From assembly GCA_025093985.1 (NCBI GenBank), contig JACAAK010000009.1:1550001-1614000 (forward strand): DNA of 64,000 bases, read 5' to 3'. Source of the stretch: Calvatia gigantea. Taxonomy: Eukaryota; Basidiomycota; Agaricomycetes; Agaricales; Lycoperdaceae. Positions 1 to 10,833 of the stretch are shown here, one piece after another. Numbering within the stretch: position 1 is the first letter of the stretch; every line of letters starts with the position of its first letter. The notes below the pieces were generated by a model. The model was not told the DNA's origin. It did not search any database and saw nothing but the letters and a program-made list of their open reading frames with translations. The position numbers and the translations under genes are program-made.

Positions 1-794
1 CAGGGTTTTTTGATGGCACCCGCACCAAGTTCAACGACTAGTGGAGAGCAATGACACTCTTCATGAAGTTCAACAAGATAGTCTCAGCAGATGACAAAGC
101 TATAGCAGTCCTAGCCAGGCTGTAAGGAGGAACTGTAGGAGCATACGCAGCCATGAGAGCACCAGCCATCCTGGAATCCAAAGATTCAGTAGACTGGAAG
201 GTCTTCTCCAAGGAATTTAGAAGGACCTTCTTGGACGACACCTCAAACAGTAAAGCAGAATGGCAGATTGAAAAATTCAAACAAGGAAATTGAAACACCA
301 CCAACTACCTAATTGAATTCAAAGTTTTGAAAAGCAAAGCCAAGACCAATAGCAAGCATGCCATGTTCCTACTCAGGAAAAACACCTGATAAGATATCAT
401 ACATATGATCACCAGCTATCCACCTTCAGCCAGACCAGACACATATGTGGAATGGAAAGAAGCCATACTCTCCATCAGACAAGGATATGAAGCATCTGAG
501 TATCAAGGAGATAGGAAAACAAACACTGGCACCACCTATGGAGGAATGGGAGAACCCATGGAGATAGGAAGCCGATGTCACATTTTCAATGCCAAAGGGA
601 AACCCAAGTGCTATAATTGTGGCATTTTCAGACATATGGCCAAAGATTGCAAGAAACCCAAGGGGCTGACCTACTACAACTGCGGAAAAACAGGCCATAT
701 AGCAAAAGCCTACACTGCACCAAAGAAGGTACAGGTCCAAGGAGTAGAGGAGGTTGACAAAGAAAAGAAGGATTTTTCCAAAGACTCCGAGTAG
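1..794 (+). pseudogene. Gypsy A gag (nucleocapsid end), degraded
   Basis: The gag C-terminal half is readable, with in-frame stops near 123 and 291 and two close together near 387; the last 130 codons (405-794) are open. It has two CCHC zinc knuckles, which bind genomic RNA in this family. The first (609-650) has the full C-X2-C-X4-H-X4-C pattern. In the second (672-713) the first and last Cys are both Tyr (TAC), each a single G-to-A step from Cys, as comparison with copies B and C shows. The C-terminus ends in a Lys/Asp/Ser-rich tail shared with those copies. It stops with TAG at 792-794, just before the pol frame. Confidence 0.85.
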
Positions 795-802
795 GCACTA
801 CC

Positions 803-3800
803 TTGAGAGTTAGAAAGCTTGTATCTAGGATATTAGACAAATTCTACATGATTCCTCAGAGAAGAAAGTGTGAACTAAACCTAAAAGGAAAAATACAAAT
901 GGCAGAAAAAGAAATAATGGTGGACATGATTGTCGACTCAGGGTGTACAACCAGCAGCATTAGCAAAAAACTGGTAGATGAAGAAAAACTTCCCACTCAA
1001 AAACTGGAGCAACAGATCTTAGTACTAAATGTGGATGGGACACTAAACCAGGGCGGAAAAGTAACAGAAACAGCCACAATTGACATAGACATTCAAGGAC
1101 ACAAAGAATGGATCAAAGCATCAGTTGTGCAACTACAAGACCACACAGAGGTCTTTCTAGGACATGACTGGCTGGTCAAACACAACCCAGAAGTAGATTG
1201 GAATAATGGAGAAATCAAATTCACCCAGTGTCCACAGAACTGCCAATTCCCCCACTGAAACATTCCCATTACGGAAAAGATATGGAGCATGGCCACTACA
1301 GAAGATTTATGGGAAGAAGAAGATGAACTGGACCCAACCAAACCAGAGGATTTACCAGACTACATACAACCATTCACACATCTGTTCAACAAAACAACAT
1401 TCGACAAACTCCCAGAACAAACCAAATGGGATCATGAAATAATCCTAACGGAGGATGCCCCGAAGGAGATAAGTGCAGGAACTTACAACATGACAGTCAA
1501 AGAACAGGATGAACTCAAAGCATTCATCAAAGAGAACCTAGAATCAGGATGAATACAGCCATTGAAATCCCCATATGCAGCACCAACCTTCTTCATCTCC
1601 AAGAAGGATGGATCAAAGAGATTAATTCAGGACTATAGGCAATTAAATAACATGGTAATCAAGGACAAAACACCACTGCCAAGAATTGGCAAGGTAATTG
1701 ACAAACTCAGAAAGGCCAAGTATTTCAACAAGCTCGATATCATCTAGGGATATAACAATGTCAGGACCAAGGAAGGAGATGAATGGAAAGCTGCATTTCT
1801 CACCAATGAAGGGCTCTTCGAGCCAACAGTCATGTATTTCGGACTCAGCAACTCACCAGGAACCTTCTCCAGAATGATGACAAGCATCTTCTGTGACCTA
1901 CTACAGAACAGAGATATTGTGAACTATATAGATGACTTTGCCATTCCTGGTGACACCAAGGAGCAACTGAGAGAACGGACAGTACAATTCCTGGAGTGCA
2001 TAGTACAATACAATCTGTGTTTCAAATGAACCAAATACATCTTCAATGCAGAAGAAATCCCTATGTTAGGAGTCAAAGTAGGACATGGGTGAATTGAAAT
2101 GGAAGAAGAAAAGGTTAAATCGGTGCGAGACTGGCCAGAGCCAAAAAACACAAAAGGAGTAGAAAGGTTCCTCAGCTTCACCAATTACTATTGATGTTTC
2201 ATAAAAAACTTCAGCAAGATTGCCAGGCCACTAAACAAACTCAAGGGAGCAGCCACATGGGAATGGAACCAAGAACACCAAACAGCTTTCAATCACCTTA
2301 AGAGATGCATCACTGAAGAACCCGTGTTAACCCTACCACAAAGACAAGGACAATTCAGGGTAAAAGTCGACGCATCAGACTATGCATTAGGAGGCGTGCT
2401 ATCCCAGTTACAGGAGGGCAAATGGCACCCAATTACCTTCACATCACAAACACTATTACTGGCAGAACGTAATTATGAAATATATGACAAGGAGCTACTG
2501 GCCATCATCCACGCCCTAAAGGAATGGAGACACTACCTGTTGGACACAGAGGAAAAATTTGAAATCTGGACCGACCACAAAAATTTAAAATACTACCAGG
2601 AACTGCAAAAGCTGAATGGACAGCAAGCTTGATGGTACCTATGCCTACAGGACTATGACTTCACACTGTGACATGTACCTGGGAAAACAAACACAAAGGC
2701 TGACCTATTATCCCGAATCCACCTAATACCAGAGGAACAAGAAGACAAACTAGTCACCATAATCCGGGAAAGTTGGCTGCAAAAGGAGAACACAGACAAC
2801 ACAGTGCTCTTATGAGCAGAACTATTCCTCGAACCAACATTCCTAGAATGGATCCAAAACAAGCCCCAGCATGAGACAATGGTCCTCACTGAATTAAGAA
2901 AGCCGGAGTCCAAGCTCACTGAGGAATACAGAATCATCTACAGACAAAATAGCACATATGTTCCACCCAACCCAAAGCTACGAGAAAAAATCCTAATACA
3001 GTACCATGATGTGCCAGATGCAGGCCACCCAGGCCAACACAGAATGATGGAACTAATCAGCCACGACTATTGGTGGCCAACAATGCAAAAGAACATGAAA
3101 AAATATATCCAAGGGTGCTAAGCCTGCCAAAGAAATAAGGCAAGAACAACACTGCTCAAATCACCACTACACCCCCTCCCAGTCCCAAATGGACCTTGGA
3201 AAGAAATCAGCATTGATATGATCGGACCACTACTGGAGCCAAAAGGGAAGGATGCAATACTGGTCATTATAGACCGCTTCACAAAAATGATATGGCTTAT
3301 AGCAACTACCATGGACATTTCATCCAAGAATATCACAAAGATATATTGGGATGAAATATGGAAGCTACATGGACTACCAAGGAAAGTACTCAGTGACCGA
3401 GGACCTCAATTCGCATTAGAATTCACCAAAGAACTATTCAAGGGGCTCGGCATAGAACATAACCTATTAACAGCATACTACCCACAAACGGACGGACAAA
3501 CAGAGTACATCAACAGAGAAGTAGAAACGTACATCTGCTTATACTGCAATTACAACCAGGACAACTGGGCAGAATGGCTCCCCATTGTAGAATTTCAGTA
3601 TAATGACAAACGACATGGAGGAACTCAAGCGACGCTGTTCTTCCTAAACTATGGAAGAAACCCATAGAAAGGGAAAAACGAACCACTGACAAACAACCCA
3701 GCAGCCACGAGTTTCCTAAAGGAACTTCAGACTGCCCAAGATAACGCCTCATCAGCACTACGAGCATACCAAGAAAAGATGAAACAGCAATATGACCATA

Positions 3801-4306
3801 ACAAGACCCATACCAAAACATACCAAATAGGCAATGCAGTGTGGCTGGAGAACACAAACATCCATACCAATCAAGCATCAAAGAAGCTAGGCCAAAAACA
3901 GTATGGCCCTTTCCTTATTAAGAAAAAGATAGGAGAAGTGGCATATCGGCTAACATTGCCAGACAGATGGGCCATCCATGATGTATTCAATGAACAGCTC
4001 CTGTTGCCAGCCCACAAGGCTGAGTTCCTGAGCCAGAAACAACCATCAGCACCTGATCCAATCATCATCAACAATAAAGAAGAATACAAAGTAGAGGAAA
4101 TCCATGGGCAAAGAAAACACAGAAGGGGCTATCAATTCCTAGTCCACTGGAAAGGATACAGCAATGAAGAAGATATGTGGACAGCGGAATCCAACCTGAC
4201 AAATACTCAAGATGCAATAGCAGACTACCAAAAAAGGCATCTGGAGGATACCCATAAAAAGGGGGGTAGAAAAAACAAAAAATCATCACCAAACCAAAGA
4301 AACTAG
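803..4306 (+). pseudogene. Gypsy A pol: protease, RT, RNase H, integrase, chromodomain
   Basis: One frame runs the whole length, with nonsense codons but no net frameshift. The aspartic protease has an Asp-Ser-Gly triad near 941. RT has an intact Tyr-Ile-Asp-Asp at 1925-1936, RNase H lies at about 2324-2632, and integrase at about 2980-3670 has its HHCC finger and the DDE residues visible (D in IDMIGP, D in LSDRGPQF, E in the TDGQTEYIN block). A GPY/F-like module lies at about 3900-4000 and a chromodomain (FLVHWKGYSNEEDMW) at about 4080-4240. The chromodomain would bind modified histone tails to direct integration. Stops near 1256, 1550, 1745, 2027, 3118 and 3665 are mostly former Trp or Gln codons. 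The 803 start is only a TTG in an open frame; the true junction with gag is not resolved. Confidence 0.9.
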
Positions 4307-4312
4307 CCAAAC

Positions 4313-5296
4313 ATGCCCTCCTCCCAAGCCAACTGTGTCACTATTCATTCCCTCGTCCACCCCAATCCAACCACAATCTCCTCTGTCCCCCTCCCAGAGC
4401 CAGGCAACAGCCAAGCACCTACCTCCCAAGGCACTCATTACAACCTCGCCACCACACTATCTCTAGTACAGGAGCTTCTTGAATTCCTACTGAAAGATGT
4501 TGACAAGGCCACCAACAGTGAAATGGAAGCCATCACCGCTCAGAACAAGCGGCTAGTCGTCAACAGGCATATTGCCCTTGCCACCGCATATATCACTTTT
4601 ACTGACATGTATGCAGGGTTCACCAACGCCTCCTCATCCACCAACCAGCACATCCCCACCATCTTCCAGTCCCTAGAACAATCCACACTCACACCCAGTG
4701 AACAAGACCATGTCCACAGCCTTCACAACTGTGTTGACCTTGGACTAGAAGTATTTAAGCACCTTGATATCACCGACATCTTTCTAGAGCTTGCTAATGT
4801 AGCAATGAACTTACTCAGATGCAATAAAACCACTGAAGACCCAGAGTTTGATGCCCTCATCGACAGGATCCACAGTACCCTCTCTGAACTCCATACTACG
4901 ATCAACCCCACACCACCAACCCGATCTGACACACCTATGGATGAAGAAACAACTGTCTCCATAAAAGAAGAAGTCAACTCGCTCCACTGTTTCATTAAAA
5001 CTATTACTCCACTACAACTTGTATTGGTTTTTCTCCCTCCCATAAGATTCCACACTGTGTTACCAGGGCAAGAAAAGGACCAACACTACTGGAAAATGAT
5101 AGTCAAGAGCTACTGGGACAACTCCACCACAACCGACTTCCCATTCAATGGTGTCCCAGTTCCTATCCACCAGGATGGGCGAAGCCACTTGCCCATCTTC
5201 TTTGCATGCTCAAACAATGGAAAATACCTTATCGGGGCCACCAAGAAAGCCCTCGCCTCTGCCATAGTCAATGGCAACTTTGACGAAGCTTCCTAA
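4313..5296 (+). CDS. Gypsy A ORF3, conserved protein of unknown function (327 aa)
   Basis: An intact ATG-to-TAA ORF begins 6 bases after the pol stop and ends 15 bases before the polypurine tract. Homologues lie at the same place in Gypsy B and G3. Residues about 1-45 are Pro/Ser/Thr-rich and look disordered. Residues about 45-200 look mostly helical. The C-terminal third (about 215-327) is best conserved, including KEEVNSL-CFIKTI, EKDQHYW, TTTDFPFN and KYLIGATK. I see no signal peptide, clear membrane helix, zinc finger or protease motif, so it does not look like an envelope gene. In frame with pol, it could be made by reinitiation, stop readthrough or a subgenomic RNA. I do not recognise the family. 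Confidence 0.8.
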   Translation: MPSSQANCVTIHSLVHPNPTTISSVPLPEPGNSQAPTSQGTHYNLATTLSLVQELLEFLLKDVDKATNSEMEAITAQNKRLVVNRHIALATAYITFTDMYAGFTNASSSTNQHIPTIFQSLEQSTLTPSEQDHVHSLHNCVDLGLEVFKHLDITDIFLELANVAMNLLRCNKTTEDPEFDALIDRIHSTLSELHTTINPTPPTRSDTPMDEETTVSIKEEVNSLHCFIKTITPLQLVLVFLPPIRFHTVLPGQEKDQHYWKMIVKSYWDNSTTTDFPFNGVPVPIHQDGRSHLPIFFACSNNGKYLIGATKKALASAIVNGNFDEAS

Positions 5297-5310
5297 GGCA
5301 TGAAGCCAAA

Positions 5311-5321
5311 TTGGGGGGTAT
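5311..5321 (+). promoter_or_regulatory. Polypurine tract of Gypsy A
   Basis: TTGGGGGGTAT immediately precedes the 3' LTR and would prime plus-strand DNA synthesis. The equivalent block (complement ATACCCCCC or ATACCCCCTG) borders the 3' LTRs of Gypsy B and G3. Confidence 0.8.
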
Positions 5322-5628
5322 TGTTATGGTTTTTTACCAATCACATCATGCTCTGTCCTTGTCTGCATTCCTGCATTACTAGTACATCCATTTCATCTAT
5401 TCCTGTTGAGTGATCTCTGGTTATGATTTGTACTAACTACTATGCCTGCCTTACCAGACATTTCATTGTAGTTACCCCATCTATTCAACTGGATGATTCC
5501 TTGTATTTAAGCATACATACACTCATTGTATTTGGTATGCTTAACCACTTCTGTTCTCCTTCCCTTACTCGCCCTCAAGTCTTGGCCTAAGTTGCAACCT
5601 GAGGTTTACTCAGACTAAGGTCATAACA
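5322..5628 (+). repeat. 3' LTR of Gypsy A (family G)
   Basis: The 307 bp repeat starts TGTTATGG and ends CATAACA. Its complement begins TGTTATGACCTTAGTCTGAG, matching the LTRs of Gypsy B and G3 and the solo LTR at 8207-8514. The following bases TTCTC would be the right half of the target duplication, with the left half outside the window. Confidence 0.88.
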
Positions 5629-6201
5629 TTCTCCTTAGATTTTTCCATTTGCTATACCCCAGTCTGATCTTTATTTATTTAATCATCTGTACATCTAGTC
5701 TGCCTTCTTATGACTCATTCCAAGTCATGTTCCTGTTTATACCCTATATTCCCACCACTGGACTTCTATCTATTTGTCTTCTTACTTCTTATGACTTGTA
5801 TTCCACTTCTCTCTCTATTCATTACTTATCCCCTATGATTCCATAGATTACCAATTAACCTGTAATAGTCTCTTATTGACTCATACCCCTTTACTGCATA
5901 ATTACTCATCTCCAGTTCATAGCTAGTATATAACCCTAAGTAACACCTTTGTATTACCTTAGGTTATTCTAGTAACAAGCTTCCTTACTTTCACTCATCT
6001 ACTACAAGGTAACAACCTTGGGGACTGCAGTGGCACTTAACTTGGACTTTTCAGACAAGTGCAAGCTTCTACTTGAGAGAGTAATCTAAAGTCTGTACAG
6101 AAGTCATTGAGACTTGCCAATACTTCTGGGCTAAGTGTTGAACCTCTCCCTGAACAGAGACAATCTGGGCCTAATTGTGAAGTAAGGTAATGCATGTAAC
6201 A
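5629..6201 (+). repeat. S-family LTR, 5' part cut off by Gypsy A
   Basis: It aligns to the full S LTR at 8859-9485 from about base 65 onward and ends in GCATGTAACA. Gypsy A is inserted in it, so its first bases lie upstream of the window. It interrupts Gypsy C, whose protease-RT linker resumes at 6202. Confidence 0.82.
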
Positions 6202-6389
6202 ATTTTGGTAGTTTATTGAAAGTTGTCTTGTTGAAGAAGTGTATAAATAGCTGAATGTAATCAGGTAAGTCTTCTGGTTTGGTTAAGTCCAGTTTGTCTT
6301 CTTCTTTCTATATGTCTTCAGTTATAGTGATACTCTGAATAGTGTCTATGATATTAATGTCTTCATGTAGGAAGTGACAGGTTGGTGGG

Positions 6390-7016
6390 TGTTATGAACT
6401 TACCCCCTTTGGACTCTTCCTATCAATGAACTTACCTTGTTTTATAGCATATTATTTTTCTCTTTGGACTTACCTTTTTTCTATTTTTATTTATTTAACA
6501 TGTGTAGTTCTAGTTCAACTTTTTATGACCCATTCTGAGTCATGTTTCTGTTTATACCTCATATTCCTACCTTTGGACTTCTATTTACTCATTTTCGGTT
6601 TCTTATAACTCATATCCAACTTCTTCTTATTTATTACTCAATCCCTATGACTCCTTAACTTACCAATTAACCTATAGCAGTCTCTCATTGACTTATACCC
6701 CCTTATTAAATAATTACTCAGCCTCATTTGTAGCTAGTATATAACCTTGAGTAGTACTTCTGTATTACCTTAGGTTATTCTAGTAACAAGCTTTCTTATC
6801 TTCACTTGTCTGCTACAAGGTTAACAACCTTGGGGACTATAGAAACACTTAACTCAGACTTCTCAGACAAGCACAAGCTTCTACTTGAGGGAGTGATCTG
6901 AAGTCTACACAGAAGTCATTGAGACTTGTCAATTCTCCAAAGCTATAGTGTTGAACCTCCTTTCTGAGTAGAGGACAATCTGGGCCCAGTTATGAAGTAA
7001 GGTAACATATATAACA
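6390..7016 (+). repeat. Solo S-family LTR with GTGGG target duplication
   Basis: The 627 bp LTR begins TGTTATGAAC and ends ATATAACA. GTGGG occurs at 6385-6389 and 7017-7021. The flanks are adjoining parts of the Gypsy C protease region. No internal sequence is present. Confidence 0.9.
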
Positions 7017-8206
7017 GTGGGCATCTTGTGAACTTGATGGTTCTAGTGTTCCAATTAACTTTGGGGTTATGTTTGACTAATTAGTCATGTTTTAAGAATA
7101 TGTTTGCCCTATCTTGTAGATATACCACTGATGTTTCAATTTCTTCTTCATGTCCTTTGATGTTTATTTGGATCATAGCTTTTTCCAATACTTTTCCTCT
7201 CTAGTTTAGTATTCCATCTACATTTAGTACCATGATTTCTTATTTTAGTTTCTTCATTGGAATATTCTTGTTATCAATGAGTTGCTGGCTAATGCTGCTG
7301 GTGGTGTACTCTGAATTGACAATAGTGTGTTGACTATGATAGGTCCCTTCTTTGTTTGTATGTCACCTTTGAGACTTGATTTATGCTTTCATTTCTGAGG
7401 AATTATATAGTATTTTTCAGATATTCTAGATATAAGCTTTCTGACTTGTAAGATAGTGCCTACTCAGAGTCTTTGGAAAAATCCTTCTGTTCTCCATCTT
7501 CTGTGATTTCTATGGCTCTAATTTGGGTCTTCTTTGGTGTGGTACAGTTTTTTGCAATATGTCCAGTCTTTCCACAGTTATAGCAGGTCATGTTCTTTGG
7601 CTTTCTGCAGTCTTTGGCTATATGCCTGAAGATGCCACAGTTGTAGCATTTGGGTTCTTCTTTGTTGTTAAACATATAGCATTGGCATCCTATCTCCATA
7701 GGTTCTCCTGCTCCTCCATATGTAGTACTGGAACTGGTCTTCCTATTTCCTTGGTACTTGGTGGCTTCATACCCTTGTCCTACTACTAGGATGGCCTCTC
7801 ACTATTCTGTGTAGGTTTTAGGTCTGGCATTGGGTGAGTATCCCATTATGATATGGATGATGTCTTAATAAGTGTTCTTTTTGAGTAGAAATATAGTATG
7901 TTTGCTGTTAGTTTTTACTTTGCTTTTTAGGACATCAAACTTGATTAGATAGTTGGCAGTATTCTTATTAATCTGTTTGAACTTCTCTATTTGCCATTCT
8001 GCTTTGGCATTCATTGCATCATTAGAGAAAGTTTTTTGGAATTCTTCAGCAAATATCTTTCAATTGACTATATCTTCCAAATCTAAGATCTGTGGTACCT
8101 TCATAATGGTGTATGCTTCTGCCATTCCTCCTCTCAGCCTGGCTAATATGGCTATGGCTTTGTCATCTGCCAATACTATCTTATTGAATCTCATGAAGAG
8201 CATTAT

Positions 8207-8514
8207 TGTTACGACCTTAGTCTGAGTTTACCTCAGGTTGCAACTTTGGGCTAAGACTTGAGGACAAGTAAGGGAAGGAGAACAAGAGATGGTTAAGTGT
8301 ACTGAATACAGTGGATGTATGTACGCTTAAATACAGAGAGTCTTCCAGTTGAATGGATGGGGTAACTACATGAAACGTCTGGTAAGATAGGTGTAGTAGT
8401 TATTGCGAGTCATAGCCAGAGATCACTCAACAGGAATAGGTGAAACAGATGTACTAGTGGTATAGGAATGCAGACAAGGACAGAGCACGATATGATTGGT
8501 GAAAATCCATAATA
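8207..8514 (-). repeat. Solo family-G LTR with ATTAT target duplication
   Basis: The 308 bp repeat starts TGTTACGACCTTAGTCTGAG on the plus strand and ends CCATAATA, like the LTRs of Gypsy B. ATTAT flanks it at 8202-8206 and 8515-8519. It splits gag of Gypsy C, a member of the same family, so this is same-family nesting followed by LTR-LTR recombination. Confidence 0.9.
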
Positions 8515-8763
8515 ATTATTGCTCTCCACCAATCATTGAATTTTGTTCTGGTGCCATCAAAGAACTCCAGGTCTAATACAAGGCTTTTCCCATTGGGTCT
8601 TGAGGTGGATGTGGTGTTTGTGTTAGTGAGCATATTGGCTTTTCAGTTCTCTAATTCTCTTTTGATTAAATTGAGCTTGTTGAGTAGTTTAGACAGTCTG
8701 TCTTCATCAACTGGTGGTTCTTCTATAGGATTTACAACCTAGGAGTTGTTTTGTAGTTCATTG

Positions 8764-10022
8764 TATTACATGCATTACCCTATTTCACAACTGGGCTTGG
8801 ATCATCTCCACTCAGGGAGAGGTTCAATGCTATAGCCCAGAAGTATTTGGCAAGTCTCTGTTACAAACTTAACCACAGACTAACCTTACTTCTCTGCAAT
8901 GTATTAACCTTCTCATTAGACTTTTCCTTTTTTTCCATATACCCTAGTCCCATCTTTATTTATTTATTACATATACTTCTAGTTTACCTTCTTATGACTT
9001 GTTCTGAGTCATGTTTCTATTTGTACCTTGTATTTCCCACTAGCAGACTTCTATTTACTCATCTCTGTCTTCTTGTAACTCATGTTGCTTCTTTCCTCTA
9101 TTCATTACTCATTCCCTATAACTCCTTAGATTACAATTAACCTATAGTAGTCTCCCATTGACTTATACCATCTTACTATGTAATTACTCATCTCTTATGC
9201 ATAGCTAGTATATAAACCTTCAGTACTACACTTGTATTACCTTAGGTTATTCTAGTAACAAGCTTCCTTATCTTCACTTGTCTGCTACAAGGTTAACAAC
9301 CTTGGGAACTGTAGTAGCATTTAACTTGGACTTCTCAGACAAGCATGAGCTTCTACTCAAGGGAGCAATCTGAAGTCTGCATAGAAGTCATTGAGACTTG
9401 CCAATACTTCTAGGCTAAGTATTGAACCTCTCCCTGAGCAGAGACAATCTAGGCTTGGTTGTGAAGTAGGGTAATGCATGTAATAGTTTCAATGACTTCT
9501 GTGCAGACTTTGGATCACTCCCTTGAGTAGAAGCTCACACTTGTCTGAGAAGTCCAAGTTAAGTGCCACTACAGTCCCCAAGGTTGTTAACCTTGTAGCA
9601 GACAAGTGAAGATAGGGAAGCTTGTTACTAGAATAACCTAAGGTAATACAGAGGTACTACTTAGAGTTATATACTAGCTACAAGGAAGAGATAGGAATTA
9701 CATAGTAAAGAAGTATGAGTCAATGAGAGACTACTATAAGTTAATTGGTAAGCTAAGGAATTGTAGGGATAGGTAAATGAATAGAACAAGGTGATACAAG
9801 TCATAAGAAGGTAAAGACGAGTAGATAGAAGTCTGATGATGGGAATAAGAGAAATGGGAACAGGAACATGACTCAGGACAAGTCATAAGAAGTAAAGATA
9901 GAAGTACATGTAATAAATAAATAAAGAATGGACCTAGGGTATATGGGAAAATAGGAAAGTCTAAATAGAAGGTTAATATGTTTGTGGAGGAGTAGAGTTA
10001 GTCCATGGTTAAGTTCATAACA
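8764..10022 (-). repeat. Solo S-family LTR, split by another S LTR, CATTG target duplication
   Basis: Parts 8764-8858 and 9491-10022 together make one S LTR in reverse orientation, ending CATAACA. CATTG occurs at 8759-8763 and 10023-10027. The first base pair now reads TA rather than TG, a G-to-A change at the terminus. The second copy at 8859-9485 lies inside it in the opposite orientation. Confidence 0.88.
8859..9485 (+). repeat. Solo S-family LTR nested in an S LTR
   Basis: The 627 bp LTR begins TGTTACAAACTTA and ends GCATGTAATA, the same length as the copy at 6390-7016. The target duplication is GTCTC (8854-8858) and GTTTC (9486-9490), one transition apart. Confidence 0.9.
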
Positions 10023-10140
10023 CATTGTCTAGGTTTAAGACTAGTTCTTTATTTGTTTTGTTGGAGCTAGAGCTTTCAACTTCTTCTTTATCTGATGTTT
10101 CATCATCTGTATCTATGACCTGTTCTTCCTATTCTTTGTT

Positions 10141-10416
10141 AAAGAGGCAGAAATAGAATATTTGTGTGATAAGAATGTATAGCTTAGATTAAGTGAACAG
10201 AATAGACTTTCTGCTCAATGCAAGTTCATAGAGAGGCAATCTAACAATATAAGGGACAGTTCCATAAAATAACATGAAATAACAATGCATAGAGAACACT
10301 AGAATAGCTAACTACCTTTGCTAAGAAGGGTAAGGTCAAGTTATACTGTAAAAAGTGCAACTTGCATCCCTTATCCAAGAAGTCAACAAGATACAGAACC
10401 TCAGGTACTCCTTAAG
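10141..10416 (-). repeat. Fragment of a Gypsy G2 LTR
   Basis: On the minus strand this matches the last 280 or so bases of the G2 LTRs (compare 26738-27017), ending CTGCCTCTTTA at 10141. It abuts gag of Gypsy C on the left and is cut by an S LTR on the right. It is therefore a third copy of that LTR in the window. Confidence 0.78.
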
Positions 10417-10625
10417 TGTTACATGCATTACCTACTTCACAACCAAGCCCAAATCATCCTCTACTCAGAGAGGAGGTTCAATGCTATAGCTTGGGAGAAT
10501 ATGACAAATCTCAGTGACTTCTGTACAGACTTTGGATTGCTTCTTTAATAAGGGCTCACACTTGTCTGAGAAGTCTGAGTTAAATATCTCTACAGTCCTT
10601 AAGGTTGTTAACCTTATAGCAGATG
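10417..10625 (-). repeat. Partial S-family LTR
   Basis: The reverse-orientation S LTR starts TGTTACATGCATTACC and runs about 205 bp before the next S LTR begins. TTAAG (10412-10416) would be the left target copy. The remainder is not seen at the expected place. Confidence 0.75.
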
Positions 10626-10833
10626 TGTTATGTATATTACCTTACTTTACAACTGGGCCTGGATTGTCTCCACTCAGGGAAAGGTTCAATGCTATAGCCC
10701 AGGAGTATTTGACAAGTCTCAATGACTTCTGTGCAGACTTCAGATTGCTTCCTTAAGTAAAAGCTTGCACTTGTCTGAGAAGTCCAAGTTAAGTGTCACT
10801 ACAGTCCCCAAGGTTGTTAATCTTATAGCAGAC
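10626..10833 (-). repeat. Partial S-family LTR, cut by Copia K
   Basis: The reverse-orientation S LTR starts TGTTATGTATATTACC and breaks at GCAGAC, where the Copia K LTR begins. It breaks at nearly the same internal position as the preceding copy. Confidence 0.75.

Larger units (their letters stand above)
1..5628 (+). mobile_element. Gypsy A: Ty3-type chromovirus, 5' end outside the window
   Basis: The order is gag (partial), protease, RT, RNase H, integrase, chromodomain, a third ORF, polypurine tract and 3' LTR, which defines a Ty3/Gypsy chromovirus. The window opens inside gag, so the 5' LTR and primer site are missing. Pol and ORF3 lie in the same frame (frame 2 of the window) and gag in frame 0, so expression would need a -1 shift between gag and pol. 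The element interrupts an S-family LTR that resumes at 5629. Homologous copies are C, B and G3. Damage is mainly nonsense mutations rather than frameshifts. Confidence 0.93.
6202..10140 (-). mobile_element. Gypsy C: chromovirus on the minus strand, shredded by solo LTRs
   Basis: Four segments are homologous to Gypsy B: 6202-6389 (protease-RT linker), 7017-8206 (protease and gag C-terminus), 8515-8763 (gag) and 10023-10140 (gag N-terminal acidic region). They are separated by solo LTRs at 6390-7016, 8207-8514 and 8764-10022, each with a 5 bp target duplication. Removing the LTRs and one duplication each restores collinearity with Gypsy B. The rest of pol would lie left of the window, beyond Gypsy A. 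Confidence 0.85.
7460..10140 (-). pseudogene. Gypsy C gag, interrupted
   Basis: The minus-strand gag is split by LTRs at 8207-8514 and 8764-10022. Its last 79 codons (7460-7699) are open and carry two intact CCHC knuckles (CYNCGIFRHIAKDC and CYNCGKTGHIAKNC), then the Lys/Asp/Ser tail ending at TAG. The upstream part has several stops. It matches the gag of Gypsy B over the same length. Protease coding follows downstream (7022-7459 and 6202-6389). Confidence 0.8.

Noticed and set aside
4313..5296. ORF3 as a retroviral-type envelope gene
   Set aside because: No signal peptide, membrane anchor or cleavage site is visible in the intact copy.
5629..10022. S repeats as DNA-transposon MITEs
   Set aside because: The ends are TGTTA...TAACA with 5 bp duplications and no long terminal inverted repeats, which fits LTRs better.
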